A stretch of 64,000 nt of DNA from Diospyros lotus (lineage: Eukaryota; Streptophyta; Magnoliopsida; Ericales; Ebenaceae). The stretch is taken from positions 7,254,001-7,318,000 of the forward strand of contig NC_068341.1 of NCBI RefSeq assembly GCF_014633365.1. Direction: 5' to 3'. Under the pieces are notes generated by a model. It did not search any database, was not told where the DNA came from, and was given only the letters and a program-made list of their open reading frames with translations. A program made the position numbers and the translations under genes. Positions 54,901 to 58,778 of the stretch are shown here, one piece after another (the stretch's first letter is position 1; every line of letters begins with the position of its first letter).

Positions 54901-56208
54901 GGCGCGGGAAGCCAGAATATGACCAGGTAAGATGGGAACCGATCTCTCTCGAGAAGGGAAATCTAGTGAGAGTCTCACCTGATTCTGACTCATGACCCAT
55001 GCGGATAAACATCTGCATCTGATCGTGCAATTGGTTATGTTGCTCCCAATTTTCATCCCTCCATTGCTCCATGGCGCCTTTAATCCTTCTTTCCACCACT
55101 GCCTCCATGGACGATTCCAGACCACCCATCCATATTTGCATGTCGGGCACTGCAGCGGTGACTTGCTGCAATTGAGCTTCCATTTGCTTCATACATGTGC
55201 CGTCGGCCATGGTGAATTCCAGTGAGATCACAGCCCGAGATTTGCTCTGATACCATAATGCAATATTCTAATTCTGAGAGGCAATAATTCCCCTCAATCA
55301 GAGAAGAATTGAGAGATATTTAGGAAGAACAAGAAAGAACTGAAGGGAGAGAGAAATGAAAGAGAGAGAGAGAGAGAGAGAATTGGCGGGAGAGAGAGAG
55401 TGAATGTATTGATAATTCTCTAGATGTCATGGGAGGGTGGCATTAGAGCTATATATACTACTCCCGCTCACCCTTAGGTGCCAAAGGCCACTTGCCCAAT
55501 TTACAAATGTTTGAATTCAACTTGCCTAACTACCTAACCAACATTCCCGCTTATTCTAACAATCAGCTAATTACAACTGAGCCCCCTTATTTCAATCATT
55601 CCCGTGACACTAAGCAATTTTAATGTGGTGAGAGAAAATAAATGCACAAGTTTGGGCGGGCATGAAGATGGATTTAAAGTCTAATTACCACCTCTGGAAA
55701 TAAAAGCCTTAACCAAAGCACCAGTTGTCAAAAAAATACAATAAAATAAAACAAGATGTCACAATCTTACAGAATTGGTAGGGAAACTATTTCACTATTC
55801 TATCTATTATCCTTAGAACCTCCATTATCCTTGTGTTCATAAGGTTTCCAATGTGCTAGTTTCCCACAAATGCAGGCACACACACAGATTAGACAGTCTG
55901 ACAAAATCAGGGAAGCGAGATTCATCTTTATCCGAATTCGTGCACACAAACATGAAAATAGAAACGGATTCGCAAGAAAACCCAAACCAGGAAACCTTAA
56001 GGAACAACCATTCCAAAACAAAGAGAGCACGCAATTCGCGGTTGAGATGTACCAATCTGAGTGTATTGTTGCAAGAGGGAGATTTGGGGGAGGAACCATC
56101 ATGCGAAATATCATCGGCAGACGCAGTTGGCGATAGGAGAATGGCGAAAATCACCGCGATTGTAAGACGCCGGAGCGGAAGGAAGCGGTGAGAGTATTGC
56201 GTTGCCAT
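700..56208 (-). CDS. SPPL3: Signal peptide peptidase-like protein with PA domain (SPPL3/5-like), 3' end outside window
   Basis: Intramembrane GxGD-type aspartyl protease that cuts type II transmembrane substrates in endomembranes (family role). CDS exons on the minus strand: 56208-56053, 42168-42010, 41573-41462, 41287-41171, 40161-40004, 37768-37592, 22762-22728, 22617-22461, 929-876, 792-700. All junctions are GT-AG and all phases join, giving 406 residues of a protein usually near 540. Order: signal peptide, lumenal PA domain (about 55-185), then membrane segments, with the catalytic YD motif (FLYDIFWVF, Asp about 388) in the last visible exon. The GxGD and PAL exons were not found to base 1, so the gene continues leftward. 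The start at 56208 was chosen because it directly precedes a signal peptide; an in-frame upstream ATG at 56385 would bury it. Residue pattern resembles Arabidopsis SPPL3 from recall. The intact reading frame argues for a functional gene despite introns of 14-21 kb filled with retrotransposons. Confidence 0.93.
876..929 (-). CDS. SPPL3: SPPL exon 9: 54-nt exon
   Basis: Eighteen codons, [18 protein letters not shown], strongly conserved in plant SPPLs directly before the catalytic helix. Acceptor GTTGCTAG, donor AAAG|GTTAGT, phase 0 at both ends. Confidence 0.94.
3104..3366 (+). repeat. Copia A 5' LTR
   Basis: 263 bp, TG...CA. Contains AT-rich promoter-like sequence and TCAATAAAACG. It differs from the 3' LTR by roughly ten substitutions by eye and lacks a 12-bp duplicated stretch found there. 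Confidence 0.92.
3367..3379 (+). other. Copia A primer-binding site
   Basis: TGGTATCAAAGCC immediately after the LTR; one base off the initiator-Met tRNA complement TGGTATCAGAGC. Confidence 0.85.
3744..4805 (+). pseudogene. Copia A gag remnant
   Basis: Starts [13 protein letters not shown] with the gag signature [14 protein letters not shown] stop at 3909 and frame changes break it. The zinc-knuckle region (about 4542-4586) reads [15 protein letters not shown], so the first cysteine of the usual CX2CX4HX4C knuckle is replaced by histidine. A trailing LEKQ/GKLKAF region precedes the protease. Confidence 0.8.
4806..6336 (+). pseudogene. Copia A pol, part 1: protease and integrase remnant
   Basis: The protease site reads [13 protein letters not shown]: catalytic Asp at 4872-4874, but the usual Gly of DSGA is Glu. 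Downstream come the integrase zinc region ([12 protein letters not shown]), [29 protein letters not shown], a broken D(D)E core with a stop after RIDNA at 5662-5664, and [11 protein letters not shown]. Frame shifts near 5830-6010. The coding line is cut by copia B at IRYKG and resumes at 11833 ([10 protein letters not shown]). Confidence 0.82.
6342..6574 (+). repeat. Copia B 5' LTR
   Basis: 233 bp; almost identical to 11596-11827. Directly followed by the primer-binding site. Confidence 0.93.
6575..6586 (+). other. Copia B primer-binding site
   Basis: TGGTATCAGAGC, an exact initiator-Met tRNA type primer site abutting the LTR. Confidence 0.9.
7132..8109 (+). pseudogene. Copia B gag
   Basis: Starts [12 protein letters not shown], continues with [15 protein letters not shown] and a UBN2-type gag body. 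An in-frame TAG at 7519-7521 replaces the usual Gln in NQSQVF, and a frame change follows near 7650-7830. The zinc knuckle [16 protein letters not shown] (about 7939-7986) keeps all CX2CX4HX4C ligands. Ends TAA at 8107-8109, next to the protease frame. Confidence 0.87.
8113..11588 (+). pseudogene. Copia B pol: protease, integrase, RT, RNase H with multiple stops
   Basis: Protease [11 protein letters not shown] (Asp 8224-8226). Integrase: [20 protein letters not shown], a second DN pair (HSDNGTEYF) and [30 protein letters not shown] and YVDD (10632-10643). RNase H: YTDADWA (11118 onward) and [11 protein letters not shown]. In-frame stops include 9178, 9427, 10086, 10264, 11208 and 11508; most look like Trp or Gln codons changed by C-to-T or G-to-A. 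Ends TGA 11586-11588. The domains are otherwise intact. Confidence 0.9.
11596..11827 (+). repeat. Copia B 3' LTR
   Basis: 232 bp, TGCTGG...CTAAGA, preceded by purine tract GAGGGGGAG and followed by the AAAGG duplication. Confidence 0.93.
11833..13647 (+). pseudogene. Copia A pol, part 2: RT and RNase H remnant
   Basis: Resumes after copia B with [17 protein letters not shown], then the RT motifs [27 protein letters not shown] and YVDD (12688-12699). Stops at about 12138, 12511 and 12730. The RNase H start reads YTNADY where copias have YTDADW, so the first catalytic Asp is Asn. Further stops occur near 13171 and 13342. Ends TGA 13645-13647 just before the purine tract. Confidence 0.85.
13655..13929 (+). 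repeat. Copia A 3' LTR
   Basis: 275 bp, TG...CA. Matches 3104-3366 apart from scattered substitutions and an extra 12 bp (agaattcttagg) near 13840. Confidence 0.92.
15236..15994. other. SPPL intron 8 segment without gene
   Basis: AT-rich, no coding motif recognised. Contains a run of G at about 15361-15369 and GATAAATAAATGTATTAAAC-type low-complexity sequence. Lies between the LINE relic and Gypsy-1. Confidence 0.5.
15995..16354 (-). repeat. Gypsy-1 3' LTR
   Basis: 360 bp; on the plus strand TGGTAGACTTC...GTCTATCA. Longer than its partner mainly because CAGCCGAAAAGAAA is duplicated at about 16058-16090. Confidence 0.92.
16395..20097 (-). pseudogene. Gypsy-1 zinc knuckle, protease, RT, RNase H, integrase, chromodomain
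   Basis: Zinc knuckle [14 protein letters not shown] (19911-19870). Protease [15 protein letters not shown] (Asp about 19629-19627; the usual DSG is DGG). RT (19344-18268): [18 protein letters not shown] and [10 protein letters not shown]. RNase H region (18268-17700) is broken. Integrase: [22 protein letters not shown] and IVSDRDKIF, then 17107-16601 with [15 protein letters not shown] and the [14 protein letters not shown] end. The chromodomain core [15 protein letters not shown] lies near 16470-16430. Stops at about 17506 and 17180 and in the RNase H region disable it. Confidence 0.9.
20075..20878 (-). pseudogene. Gypsy-1 gag
   Basis: Starts [15 protein letters not shown], a coiled-coil N-terminus just after the primer site. 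A stop and shift are followed by the gag core: [36 protein letters not shown] and [16 protein letters not shown]. The coding line then moves into the zinc-knuckle frame. Confidence 0.85.
20906..21243 (-). repeat. Gypsy-1 5' LTR
   Basis: 338 bp, same termini as 15995-16354. Flanked inside by the primer-binding site at 20891-20902. Confidence 0.92.
21244..22460. other. SPPL intron 8 segment without gene
   Basis: Intron sequence between Gypsy-1 and exon 8. No protein motif, RNA gene or complete repeat recognised on either strand. Confidence 0.5.
22461..22617 (-). CDS. SPPL3: SPPL exon 8: membrane segments 4-5
   Basis: Encodes [18 protein letters not shown], a hydrophobic span ([19 protein letters not shown]) and YSWIGQDIL, the family WxGQD motif. 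Acceptor CTGTACAG, donor ATTCTT|GTAAGT. A 21.5-kb intron follows. Confidence 0.94.
22728..22762 (-). CDS. SPPL3: SPPL exon 7: 35-nt micro-exon
   Basis: A 35-nt exon encoding [11 protein letters not shown] plus AG of a split Arg codon. It is too short to show as an ORF. It is identified by the acceptor TTAACAG|GGA, the donor AAG|GTACAC, and the fact that it supplies exactly the conserved GMH-C-I stretch between FFCMGGVE of exon 6 and RKWRNSG of exon 8. Confidence 0.9.
22763..23885. other. SPPL intron 6 segment without gene
   Basis: AT-rich intron sequence to the left of copia C. A T/ATT-rich tract lies at about 23727-23750. No coding or element signature recognised. Confidence 0.5.
23886..24119 (+). 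repeat. Copia C 5' LTR
   Basis: 234 bp, with a TATATATATAC promoter-like run at about 24049. Followed at 24120 by TGGTATTAGAGCC, a one-mismatch initiator-Met primer site. Confidence 0.92.
24200..25759 (+). pseudogene. Copia C gag and protease remnant
   Basis: Gag starts [12 protein letters not shown] with [14 protein letters not shown]; stop at 24566-24568. The zinc knuckle near 25005-25060 reads [17 protein letters not shown], so its second Cys is Tyr. The protease reads [13 protein letters not shown] (Asp 25325-25327; DSGAS changed to DTRAS). An integrase start (WVGHPSF) is reached at 25741-25759 and is cut there by copia D. Confidence 0.82.
25760..26040 (+). repeat. Copia D 5' LTR (no 3' partner found)
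   Basis: 281 bp, TG...CA, followed directly by an exact primer-binding site. No second copy recognised in the window. The flank GTTTC precedes it. Confidence 0.8.
26156..27085 (+). pseudogene. Copia D gag remnant
   Basis: Starts [13 protein letters not shown] with [14 protein letters not shown] (stop inside). Heavily broken in the middle. The zinc knuckle [16 protein letters not shown] (26914-26961) retains CX2CX4H but the last Cys is Tyr. Ends at TAA 27083-27085 just before the Gypsy-2 insertion. Confidence 0.8.
27150..27433 (-). repeat. Gypsy-2 3' LTR
   Basis: 284 bp, with an AG-rich stretch (agagagggagagag). Matches 32257-32544. Confidence 0.92.
27480..30792 (-). pseudogene. Gypsy-2 protease, RT, RNase H, integrase, chromodomain-like end
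   Basis: Protease [13 protein letters not shown] (30792 onward; DSGS changed to DNGS). RT 29946-29155: [24 protein letters not shown] and [11 protein letters not shown]. RNase H start [17 protein letters not shown]. Integrase 28829-28131: [43 protein letters not shown] and [15 protein letters not shown] (canonical DGQTE partly changed). A degenerate chromodomain-like [15 protein letters not shown] lies near 27600-27500. Stops near 28130, 29150 and 29985 break the frame. Confidence 0.88.
31008..32107 (-). pseudogene. Gypsy-2 gag
   Basis: Starts [15 protein letters not shown], then an early stop. The core continues in other frames: [33 protein letters not shown] and [19 protein letters not shown] (31644-31309). 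A zinc-knuckle-like [12 protein letters not shown] near 31050 has its terminal region broken by a stop. Confidence 0.82.
32257..32544 (-). repeat. Gypsy-2 5' LTR
   Basis: 288 bp; small indels relative to 27150-27433. Confidence 0.92.
32625..35264 (+). pseudogene. Copia D protease, integrase, RT remnant
   Basis: Resumes after Gypsy-2. Protease [13 protein letters not shown] (Asp 32629-32631). Integrase [22 protein letters not shown] and [12 protein letters not shown], with a shift near 33290-33360. A gag-pol linker with [14 protein letters not shown] precedes [29 protein letters not shown], stop 34854. YVDD is at about 34969-34980 in another frame. [12 protein letters not shown] follows, then a stop at about 35155, and the line ends at MRYQRLA near 35264. 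Confidence 0.85.
35265..36152 (+). mobile_element. Copia E: 3' fragment (RNase H end plus LTR)
   Basis: Begins abruptly in RNase H with [13 protein letters not shown] and continues [32 protein letters not shown], Tork-like rather than the AHN-type of A and B. Stop TGA at 35585-35587. A probable LTR 35608-36152 follows (TGTTGGAAAAG...GATGATCA) with TATAAATAG at 35850. RT and the 5' half are missing. Its right edge abuts the RT of copia C. Confidence 0.75.
35850..35858 (+). promoter_or_regulatory. TATA box in copia E LTR
   Basis: TATAAATAG in the U3-like part of the LTR, followed by GTGTACAAAGTGAGAG-type leader sequence. A good match to the plant TATA consensus; whether it is active is not known. 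Confidence 0.55.
36153..37066 (+). pseudogene. Copia C RT C-terminus and RNase H remnant
   Basis: Resumes [20 protein letters not shown]. The catalytic box reads VKVDDMV, so the Tyr of YVDD is Lys. [14 protein letters not shown] and a stop-riddled RNase H ([12 protein letters not shown], then [12 protein letters not shown]) follow, ending in purine tract GAGGGGGAG before the LTR. Confidence 0.85.
37067..37296 (+). repeat. Copia C 3' LTR
   Basis: 230 bp matching 23886-24119; followed by the ACCAT duplication. Confidence 0.92.
37592..37768 (-). CDS. SPPL3: SPPL exon 6: membrane segments 2-3
   Basis: Encodes 59 residues: a polar loop ([16 protein letters not shown]), then two adjoining hydrophobic spans ending in FFCMGGVE. 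Acceptor TTGATAG, donor GAG|GTATTA, both phase 0. The next intron (22763-37591) contains copia C and its nested insertions. Confidence 0.92.
37769..40003. other. SPPL intron 5
   Basis: 2.2 kb AT-rich intron. No transposon domain, RNA gene or long repeat recognised. Nothing in it looks coding beyond chance ORFs. Confidence 0.55.
40004..40161 (-). CDS. SPPL3: SPPL exon 5: first transmembrane segment
   Basis: Encodes [14 protein letters not shown] followed by a hydrophobic segment ([18 protein letters not shown]) that forms the first membrane span after the lumenal domain, then an acidic loop ([13 protein letters not shown]). Acceptor AATGTAG, donor CAAAG|GTTTTA, ending in phase 0. Confidence 0.93.
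40162..41170. other. SPPL intron 4
   Basis: 1.0 kb intron with no recognised feature apart from a T run at about 40672-40684. Confidence 0.6.
41171..41287 (-). CDS. SPPL3: SPPL exon 4: PA domain C-terminal part
   Basis: Encodes [14 protein letters not shown] and [14 protein letters not shown], the IP-x-V-M-I strand that closes the PA fold. Acceptor ACAACAG, donor AGAG|GTGATC. The split codon G|TG gives Val at the next junction (VELLLYSP). Confidence 0.93.
41462..41573 (-). CDS. SPPL3: SPPL exon 3: PA domain core
   Basis: Encodes [15 protein letters not shown] through [13 protein letters not shown]. The RGDC-F and [10 protein letters not shown] stretches are hallmark protease-associated domain motifs. 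Acceptor TTTCCAG, donor GAAG|GTTGTG. It ends in phase 1 and is completed by AT of exon 4 to give Asp. Confidence 0.94.
42010..42168 (-). CDS. SPPL3: SPPL exon 2: start of lumenal PA region
   Basis: Encodes 53 residues ([12 protein letters not shown] to CSSSSSK) with the conserved TARFG and LPAVFTNPL stretches of plant SPPL lumenal domains. Acceptor TTTATCAG at 42170-42169; donor AAAG|GTTTCC. Both ends are phase 0. The 13.9-kb intron upstream of it is packed with transposons. Confidence 0.93.
42847..43048. repeat. 101-bp tandem duplication in SPPL intron 1
   Basis: Two adjacent copies, 42847-42947 and 42948-43048, each starting ATGAATATAGAAAAACTCATG. By eye they differ at only two positions (ttTgttcacc versus ttAgttcacc; ccAgcca versus ccGgcca), so the duplication is recent. 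Confidence 0.9.
43997..44385 (+). mobile_element. Gag fragment followed by a LINE 3'-end fragment
   Basis: 43997-44190 reads [13 protein letters not shown] and then [19 protein letters not shown], the N-terminal signature of plant gypsy gag proteins. From about 44195 to 44385 a different relic follows, ending [17 protein letters not shown] and TTGTTGTT, the same LINE tail type as at 15160-15230. Both are short, dead pieces; no terminal repeats seen. Confidence 0.55.
44399..45627 (+). repeat. Solo copia-type LTR, split by a TRIM element
   Basis: Starts TGTTGAAGG and ends GGTTGACA, flanked by an exact 5-bp duplication ACCAT (44394-44398 and 45628-45632) with no internal genes. Without the TRIM and one GGTAG copy it is about 582 bp. 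It contains TATAAATAAGG at 44572, TTTGTAATCTC and TGATCTGAACCAGGATAA, the last shared with the copia E LTR (about 36050), which suggests related Tork-like families. Confidence 0.82.
44641..45282 (+). mobile_element. TRIM (terminal-repeat retrotransposon in miniature)
   Basis: 642 bp. Exact 5-bp duplication GGTAG (44636-44640 and 45283-45287). LTRs of 225 bp (44641-44865) and 226 bp (45057-45282), starting TGTAATA and ending GATGTTACA. The 191-bp interior has only a primer site TGGTATCAAAGC (44868-44879) and a purine tract AAGGAAGGAGAA before the 3' LTR. No coding capacity, so it must be moved by enzymes from another element. Confidence 0.92.
45953..46089 (+). repeat. 5' LTR (137 bp) of the NOT2-carrying element
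   Basis: TGTTATGG...GGGTTGTAACA; 137 bp, same length as its partner, with about a dozen differences by eye. Confidence 0.85.
46277..46416. mobile_element. hAT-type MITE
   Basis: 140 bp, terminal inverted repeats beginning CAGGGGCGGATG at both ends, and an exact 8-bp target duplication ACTGGAGG (46269-46276 and 46417-46424), diagnostic of hAT transposition. An internal perfect palindrome GGGCTGGCACGGGCT/AGCCCGTGCCAGCCC lies at about 46296-46327, with an AT dinucleotide run beside it. Confidence 0.92.
47365..48160 (+). pseudogene. Captured CCR4-NOT subunit 2 (NOT2/VIP2) fragment
   Basis: NOT2 is a scaffold of the CCR4-NOT mRNA deadenylation/transcription complex. The fragment encodes the Ser/Gly/Asn-rich middle region as I recall it from plant NOT2/VIP2: [95 protein letters not shown] and, after a frameshift near 48000, [30 protein letters not shown] and MMQSQHFSM. 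Breaks: TAA at 47746-47748 (a CAA-to-TAA type change), the shift, and a TAG near 48099. No intron-like gap is visible over 800 bp, which suggests capture from mRNA. It lacks the conserved C-terminal NOT box and cannot encode a full protein. Confidence 0.85.
48190..48700 (+). pseudogene. Gypsy-type gag fragment downstream of the NOT2 piece
   Basis: Reads [34 protein letters not shown] and [19 protein letters not shown], then [10 protein letters not shown] and [22 protein letters not shown]. It closely parallels the gag of Gypsy-2 ([18 protein letters not shown]). Broken by stops at about 48353 and 48406 and a shift near 48500. Confidence 0.7.
48726..49223 (+). pseudogene. Unassigned ORF in the NOT2-carrying element
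   Basis: 165 codons starting [14 protein letters not shown]: acidic N-terminal half, then a Lys/Arg-rich tail ([20 protein letters not shown]). It continues the gag frame neighbourhood and ends shortly before a PPT-like tract AAAAGGGTGGGG (49270-49281). No domain recognised. Probably a degenerate product of the element, not a host gene. Confidence 0.4.
49289..49605 (+). repeat. Additional LTR inside the NOT2-carrying element
   Basis: TGACCCC...AGTTATAACA, about 317 bp, with TATAAATAGG at 49391. It has a purine tract immediately upstream (3' LTR context) and a primer site TGGTATCAGAGCC at 49608 immediately downstream (5' LTR context). No second copy seen in the window. Confidence 0.6.
49750..49886 (+). 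repeat. 3' LTR (137 bp) of the NOT2-carrying element
   Basis: Matches 45953-46089, including GTATGGGACTTGTCCCAC and GTGTGGGGTTTATAACCTC. Followed by CTAAG. Confidence 0.85.
49887..50358. other. SPPL intron 1 spacer
   Basis: Gene-free sequence between the NOT2-carrying element and Gypsy-3. No domain or repeat recognised. Confidence 0.5.
50364..50704 (-). repeat. Gypsy-3 3' LTR
   Basis: 341 bp; includes a GA microsatellite at about 50456-50496. Confidence 0.92.
50780..54022 (-). pseudogene. Gypsy-3 protease, RT, RNase H, integrase, chromodomain-like end
   Basis: Protease [15 protein letters not shown] with intact DSG (54022-53507). RT 53111-52695: [32 protein letters not shown] and [10 protein letters not shown]; a shift precedes the RNase H linker. 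RNase H 52725-52100: [28 protein letters not shown] and [19 protein letters not shown]. Integrase 51929-51377: [46 protein letters not shown] and KVSDRDKVF; a shift precedes [14 protein letters not shown]. Chromodomain-like [18 protein letters not shown] near 50862-50800. Confidence 0.88.
54268..55210 (-). pseudogene. Gypsy-3 gag
   Basis: Starts [17 protein letters not shown] (coiled coil) just after the primer site. The core is recovered in other frames: [36 protein letters not shown] and [14 protein letters not shown]. Stops and shifts between 54900 and 54530. Confidence 0.82.
55259..55609 (-). repeat. Gypsy-3 5' LTR
   Basis: 351 bp; the GA-rich tract (about 55346-55400) is expanded and interrupted relative to the partner LTR. 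Confidence 0.92.
56053..56208 (-). CDS. SPPL3: SPPL exon 1: signal peptide
   Basis: Encodes 52 residues beginning MATQYSHRF. Two arginines are followed by a hydrophobic stretch ([11 protein letters not shown]) and a small-residue cleavage region (TASA), which is a classic ER signal peptide. The donor follows codon Leu52 (TTG|GTACAT), phase 0. The next exon begins GTC AAG, giving the family-typical LVKVK junction into the lumenal domain. Confidence 0.93.
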
Positions 56209-57734
56209 CGCCGATCTTCTTCTTGGCCCGCACGAACTGACCCTGCCCCAATTTACCTCAGGAACAATACACGCATAGAGAGATTTAGAGAGAAGCTTGG
56301 ACCGTTGGGAGGGAGGAAGATGACGAAACCTGGGATGAGATTTCTCGGCGAACAGAAATTGCCAAAATTTGCGTCGGTCAGTCAAAACAAGGGTCCTCTC
56401 CCTCTACCTTTTTATTTCAGCCAAATTCCACCGACTACCGATCAACTTCAACTTTAATACGCTAATTACCCCCCCAATTTCCTTCAAATTACTAACCGTA
56501 CCGTTTATTGTTAAAAAATTGCTCCTTTTTTGCTTGTTATTTTGATCTGAAAAATGATTATAATATTCTTATAAATAATATAATTATTACCATATCTCTT
56601 TCATTTGAATGAAAAATAAAAAACATTAACTTTTATTTTTTAAGTTTTTTGGGTACTCTTTGGTACAATTATTTAAATAAAATAAAAAAAAATCATATTC
56701 CCCAACATCTTTAATTTTTTTAAATAAAAAAATTAAAGATAATTGAGAAATAATCGACGATAAATAAAACATTAATTATATATATAACTGTTAAAACTTA
56801 TAAGATATTTTTTTAAACTCATAAAATATACATCAAAATTTGCTTATTAAAACATCAGTTAATTTTTATTTATTTATTTATTTTTAAATATTATAAAATA
56901 TAATAATAATTAAATTTTAAAAAAGTTGATCTCTCATAAAATATACATCAAAATTTGCTTATTGAAACATCGGTTAATTTTTTTATTTATTTATTTTTAA
57001 ATATTATAAAATATAATAATAATTTTAGAAATTTAAAGAGAGTTGATATCCCCTTTTCAAACTTGATAATGCCCTTTTCTAATTTGATATCCTAATATCA
57101 TTTTTAAGACATTGCTAATGCCCTTTGTTAAAGAGAGATTTTGTAATTTTGTAATGAAATGAATAGAAATTAATAAAATAAACTATAAAATATTTCTTCT
57201 AGATTTGGAAGGGAAAAGGATAGAAAACATTTAAAATTATTTCTCCTTTAATGAGAGAGTAATAAAAGGATATTACATAATAAACATTTATTAAAACACA
57301 GTGTAATTAAATTTAGGCAAAATTGAATTTATAAAAAAAATTATTACGGTTAATGTTTTTTCTAATTAAAGATTAATATTGTTAAAACACAAATTTATTT
57401 TCCATCCACTATCATTCTATTTATTCTTCCCTAATTCAAGGAGACAAGGAGAAAGGGTTTGCATGGAAATGGACGGTACCATCCCATAGTTCCATCCATT
57501 CTATTACTCATTTCCATCACATCCACTACCAAAAGCACTACCATTTATAATAACTTTTACTCTCCATGACTTTCATCAAGCAATCTTCGCAATATTATAC
57601 AGAATTACAAACAATGTCATTGGAATCAGCTCTGCTGAAATGACATCAAATTAATCCTATAAGCAAGCACATTTAATCATACAAATCAAGATTGCTCCTT
57701 TGGGATGAAGGGGACACTATTCACACTAACCTAC
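56209..57734. other. Intergenic: SPPL 5' region and Z-ISO 3' flank
   Basis: About 1.5 kb between the SPPL start codon and the Z-ISO stop codon (same strand, tandem). The first 250 bp should hold the SPPL leader and promoter; AAATAAAAAGG on the minus strand near 56410 is a weak TATA candidate. From 56500 to 57420 it is extremely AT-rich and contains the 115-bp repeat below. No further gene. Confidence 0.6.
56821..57052. repeat. 115-bp AT-rich tandem repeat
   Basis: Two adjoining copies starting ATAAAATATACATCAAAATT at 56821 and 56936, each running through TTTATTTATTTATTTTTAAATATTATAAAATATAATAATAA-type sequence and ending in a gttgat stretch. A few substitutions and small indels separate them. 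Confidence 0.85.
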
Positions 57735-58070
57735 CTACCAATGAAGCCTAAAACTAGCGGCCTGCATAAGTGGATGAGCAAAGTATGCACCTAGGGTCAG
57801 CGCAGTGATTGATAAATATGGCAATCTAATGAACTCTTTGTAGTAATCATTCGGCAACTTCTGACGACCGTCAAGGATAGCTGCAAATGGAACAACACTT
57901 GTTCGGCTCTTAACAGACTCGAAAGCCTTGCCATATCGGGTAGCCAGCCTCCTGTCTCCATTCCAAACCCCAAATAGATGGTGACCGATCAGGCCAATTG
58001 AGGCTGCCACTGCAACAGAGTTCCCAATCCAAACTGTGTGCGCCAAGCACCACATCACCTGCCCGACCAT
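57735..58070 (-). CDS. Z-ISO: Z-ISO exon 4 and stop
   Basis: 111 codons plus [58 protein letters not shown] and the C-terminal membrane end. Acceptor GTCTACAG. The Cys and His of WCLAH are candidate haem/substrate ligands. Confidence 0.95.
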   Translation of the reverse strand: MVGQVMWCLAHTVWIGNSVAVAASIGLIGHHLFGVWNGDRRLATRYGKAFESVKSRTSVVPFAAILDGRQKLPNDYYKEFIRLPYLSITALTLGAYFAHPLMQAASFRLHW

Positions 58071-58738
58071 CTGTAGACAAAAAAACCAATCCACTATGTA
58101 GAGAGATGACTATTGAACTTGATTGAGGTTTGGTTTTATAGATCCCATAATGCTTCCTGTAACAACTGAATTTATTTATTTTTCCCGTGATTTATTGAAC
58201 TTGATTGAGGTTGGTGACACATTTGAAGAGAACAGGGCAGAGAAGAGAACAGAGATTTAAATTGTACCTCCCTGCCTTTAGTCAATTTAGCTCTTTAGCT
58301 GTTTAAAATAATAAAATTTACGGCTCTAGTTGCCGCTGTTATTATTCACGTATTTGGTTCAATGACTTAATTTCAACTCAATCTACACCCAGTGTAAGGT
58401 GACTATTTCAGCCAAGAGAACAAAAATAACGAGAAAATCAATATATTAAGTGAAACATAGAATGAGAACTGGATCAGGCAAAATGGGGATTCTACAATCC
58501 CATAAGATATTCTGCCACCAAAGTAGTCCCAATCTTCAAGGAATTTGCTAAAAGATCTAGATTACATTAGCAGATTCCTCCAGGAAATTGGTCAGAATAA
58601 ACAAAAGCTTCGACATTATAGTTTCAAGCACAATTCAATCAAAATGAAAGATTTTACTTCCACCAGCATATACAAAAAGTGGCAAGGATTACCATTGATC
58701 AAGCTGTCCAACTTAACTTCATTACTTTTTTTTTTTTT

Positions 58739-58778
<40 letters not shown>

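Larger units (their letters stand above)
50364..55609 (-). mobile_element. Gypsy-3: Ty3/gypsy chromovirus in SPPL intron 1
   Basis: Exact 5-bp duplication CTAAG (50359-50363 and 55610-55614). Minus-strand 5' LTR 55259-55609 and 3' LTR 50364-50704. Primer site TGGTATCAGAGC complements about 55244-55255; the purine tract complements 50705-50720. Full gypsy domain order with many breaks. Sense to SPPL. Its domains resemble Gypsy-2 more than Gypsy-1. Confidence 0.94.

Noticed and set aside
56209..56385. Upstream in-frame ATG (56385) extending SPPL by 59 residues
   Set aside because: The extension is basic and would bury the clear signal peptide that begins at 56208; more likely 5' leader.
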